Below are positions 62,401 through 64,000 of a DNA stretch of 64,000 nt, piece after piece. A program made the translations under genes and the position numbers. Positions within the stretch are counted from its first letter, which is position 1. The number at the start of each line of letters is the position of its first letter. The notes under the pieces were generated by a model. It searched no databases and was not told the DNA's origin. It saw nothing but the letters and a program-made list of their open reading frames with translations. Source of the DNA: Clavelina lepadiformis (taxonomy: Eukaryota > Chordata > Ascidiacea > Aplousobranchia > Clavelinidae); contig NC_135241.1 in NCBI RefSeq assembly GCF_947623445.1, forward strand, positions 7,008,501 through 7,072,500, given 5' to 3'.

Positions 62401-63488
62401 TTTTATGCATGTTGTGAATTTTTAGTAACAGTGTTGTGGTAATTGATTGCATTTGTGTTTGTTTATTTTTTAAATTTTTGTAAAAAAGGAATTTGCCCAA
62501 GAGCAAATGAACACTGCACTAGATTGTACAATTTACATACACACTTTTGATGTACTATTTAGTTTAATAGATAAGCATACACTGCATTCATGGTATGTTT
62601 TTTAGGACGAAAGTGCTGAAAATGACAAGAAATTTAAGAGGTTGTTCGATCAGCTTACTGGTGAAGTAAGAAGTTTTAGATTAGAATGACCAATGTTTTA
62701 TTAAAACCAAAACTTTAACCACAACAAGCTTTTCTATGTATCATTGCATCCAATGTTTAACGTAACCTGCTTCATCTGTACAGGATGGTGAGATTGATGC
62801 ATTTGAGCTTCAAGATATTCTTAACTCTGTACTGAAAAAGAGTAAGCAGCAATTGTTCCTTCATTTAAACTCATACAAAAATATTGCTAACCAAAATGTT
62901 TATGTTTTTTTGACATGTATAAACTAAATATTTTCATACCACACCAACTGATTTAATAATTTGTACCATGTTTAGACAAGCCGAAGCACAGTTCCGATGA
63001 AGTTTCGCCAGTATTTAGTCTGGAAGCATGCCGAAGCATGGTTGCTCTTATGGATGTATGTTATTATATTAGCAGCTTGATTATCAATGATGTCTAGGCA
63101 ATGCACTAAATTTCTCCTAATCTAAACTTTATTTTTGTAGCACCATTTTAGAAGTTTTTAAGGATTTACAGTAATTGATTTATGATAATACGATAATATT
63201 GTCACTTGTGCTATGCTTTGATTTCTACTATTTAGGCAACAAATTCTGGGAAGCTTAATTACGATGAATTCAAAGCTTTATGGGTCCGTGTTCGCAAATG
63301 GATTGTAAGTGAACCTGACATTTACATGCTACGCAGTCTTTGAATGATGCAAATTCTGTTTTAGACCGAACTATATAAGTGATATTTTAACATGTAAAGA
63401 AATTTTCAGCAAATCTTCGGCAAATATGATAAAGATCGAAGTGGAAACTTTGACACATTTGAACTGAGGGAAGCTCTTAGCTCTGCAG
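53281..63488 (+). CDS. CAPN: Classical calpain (Ca2+-dependent cysteine protease), 3' end beyond window
   Basis: An intracellular Ca2+-activated protease with PC1-PC2, C2-like and penta-EF-hand parts. First exon 53281-53420 or 53776-53969, then 54415-54598, 54704-54773, 54982-55109, 55333-55457, 55633-55697, 55798-55901, 57714-57797, 58368-58444, 58552-58626, 58701-58864, 59040-59209, 59290-59507, 61155-61215, 61790-61816, 62062-62082, 62606-62665, 62784-62841, 62976-63055, 63236-63304, 63410-63488 (all in phase; about 704 codons with the second first exon). Catalytic triad: Cys in [15 protein letters not shown] (C152), His in GHAYSVTG (H309), Asn in [12 protein letters not shown] (N330). The C2-like part has [10 protein letters not shown] and [22 protein letters not shown]-hand loops include [12 protein letters not shown]. 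It is closest in feel to CAPN9-like classical calpains. The donor after GEFW (58627, gtgtgc) is weak but needed. The remaining EF-hands lie past 64000. Confidence 0.92.
53776..53969 (+). other. CAPN: Calpain alternative first coding exon B
   Basis: ATG 53776 opens 64 codons plus 2 nt ([16 protein letters not shown]...) ending ttaaaaag|gtattt. It is Gly/His/Arg-rich and ends GGLKR at the common junction. The MP-x-YY-x-K start shared with exon A suggests that the two arose by exon duplication. A weak acceptor-like ttaag just before the ATG would also keep frame if A were spliced to B, so an internal-exon use cannot be excluded. Confidence 0.75.
61790..61816 (+). other. CAPN: Calpain 27-nt microexon
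   Basis: Flanked by cacag and gtagct, phase 0 on both sides, encoding KDKSGHHEK. It lies in the linker between the C2-like domain and the EF-hands. Skipping keeps the frame, so alternative splicing is possible. Confidence 0.6.
62062..62082 (+). other. CAPN: Calpain 21-nt microexon
   Basis: Flanked by atttcag and gtaagt (consensus), phase 0 on both sides, encoding EVSGLSI. It lies in the same linker and its use is also frame-neutral. Confidence 0.65.
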
Positions 63489-64000
63489 GTGAGATTGAGT
63501 TTTATTTTTGGGAAATCACATTCTACAGAAGATAATAGGAACGAGTCAAATTAAAAGACAGTATCTGTAGATTCGTATTTAGAACAAGAAGACTGGTGGA
63601 TATTCAATTTCAATTCGGTACATCTCTAGTAAATAACTAATAACTAGGGCAAATTTTTGTTTCATTAAAATCGTGAAATATTTGCACTTATTTTTAACAA
63701 AAATTGCATTTATGCACAAGCATTTTAAACAACAGTGATTTAATCAAGCGATCTATTTACTTACAAAGCTAAATATTTCCAAACATTATATGGGGGGAAA
63801 TGGCAATCTTTTGCCAACAGTTTGCGTAGCATTCCAAAACTTTGTTCCATAGTGCGTGAAGTTGTTTGGAAATTTAACAATTTAGCATACAGTTCTGGAA
63901 TGTTTGGCCTGGTCATTTCTACAATTGTTATTAGCCCACTTACTGTATGCAAGCCCAAAAAAGCAGTAGTGGGCTTATACACCGTAACAAAGGATTTTTG
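63489..64000. other. CAPN: Calpain intron running off the window
   Basis: Starts at the gtgaga donor at 63489. No further exon is seen. The minus-strand frame at 63761-63982 reads like a transposase or hypothetical fragment (EQSFGMLRKLLAKDCHFP) but shows no certain family. Confidence 0.45.

Noticed and set aside
1..64000. tRNA, rRNA or snRNA genes
   Set aside because: Scanned for B-box-like GGTTCGAATCC motifs and cloverleaf order; only the degenerate SINE head was found.

Overview
This is a eukaryotic nuclear window: AT-rich, with protein genes split into many short exons by mostly 60-600 bp GT-AG introns, and with MITEs, a SINE pair and a decayed LINE between them. Compact intron-rich genes, a tandem CYP2-type P450 pair, a peptide-receptor-like GPCR and a classical calpain with EF-hands point to an invertebrate animal. 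An ascidian tunicate fits best; that is an inference from style, not a database match.

Layout. 1-13.6 kb: a tandem duplication of about 5 kb holding two intact nine-exon P450 genes (501 codons each, + strand). An orphan last-exon relic lies between them, and a 496-bp hAT-type MITE sits in intron 8 of the second copy only. 13.6-20.3 kb: non-coding, entered through a truncated SINE. 20.3-24.2 kb: a six-exon class A GPCR (+, 469 aa) with an altered DRY motif and a long acidic second extracellular loop. 24.7-30.2 kb: an eight-exon type II single-pass membrane protein (-, 454 aa) that I do not recognise. 34.0-35.9 kb: a four-exon HAD hydrolase of the phosphoglycolate phosphatase type (-, 267 aa). 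37.0-39.9 kb: a two-exon, largely disordered 783-aa protein of unknown family (-). 41.4-42.6 kb: a tentative small cysteine-containing gene (-). 44.2-49.5 kb: a transposon graveyard with LINE reverse-transcriptase remains, a 169-bp MITE with perfect 27-bp inverted ends, and an 803-bp inverted-repeat element with a perfect internal 17-bp hairpin. 53.3 kb to the right edge: a classical calpain protease (+), incomplete at the window end, with two alternative first coding exons and two microexons.

The genes share no evident pathway. The strongest leads are the excess of amino-acid replacements confined to exon 5 (the F-G substrate-access region) of the two P450 paralogues, the filled/empty-site pair that dates the hAT insertion after the duplication, the calpain duplicated first exons and microexons, the GPCR without the acidic residue of its DRY motif, and the unrecognised type II membrane protein.

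Exon models were built by hand from splice consensus, phase agreement and family alignment. Every listed junction keeps the reading frame, but none has transcript support here.
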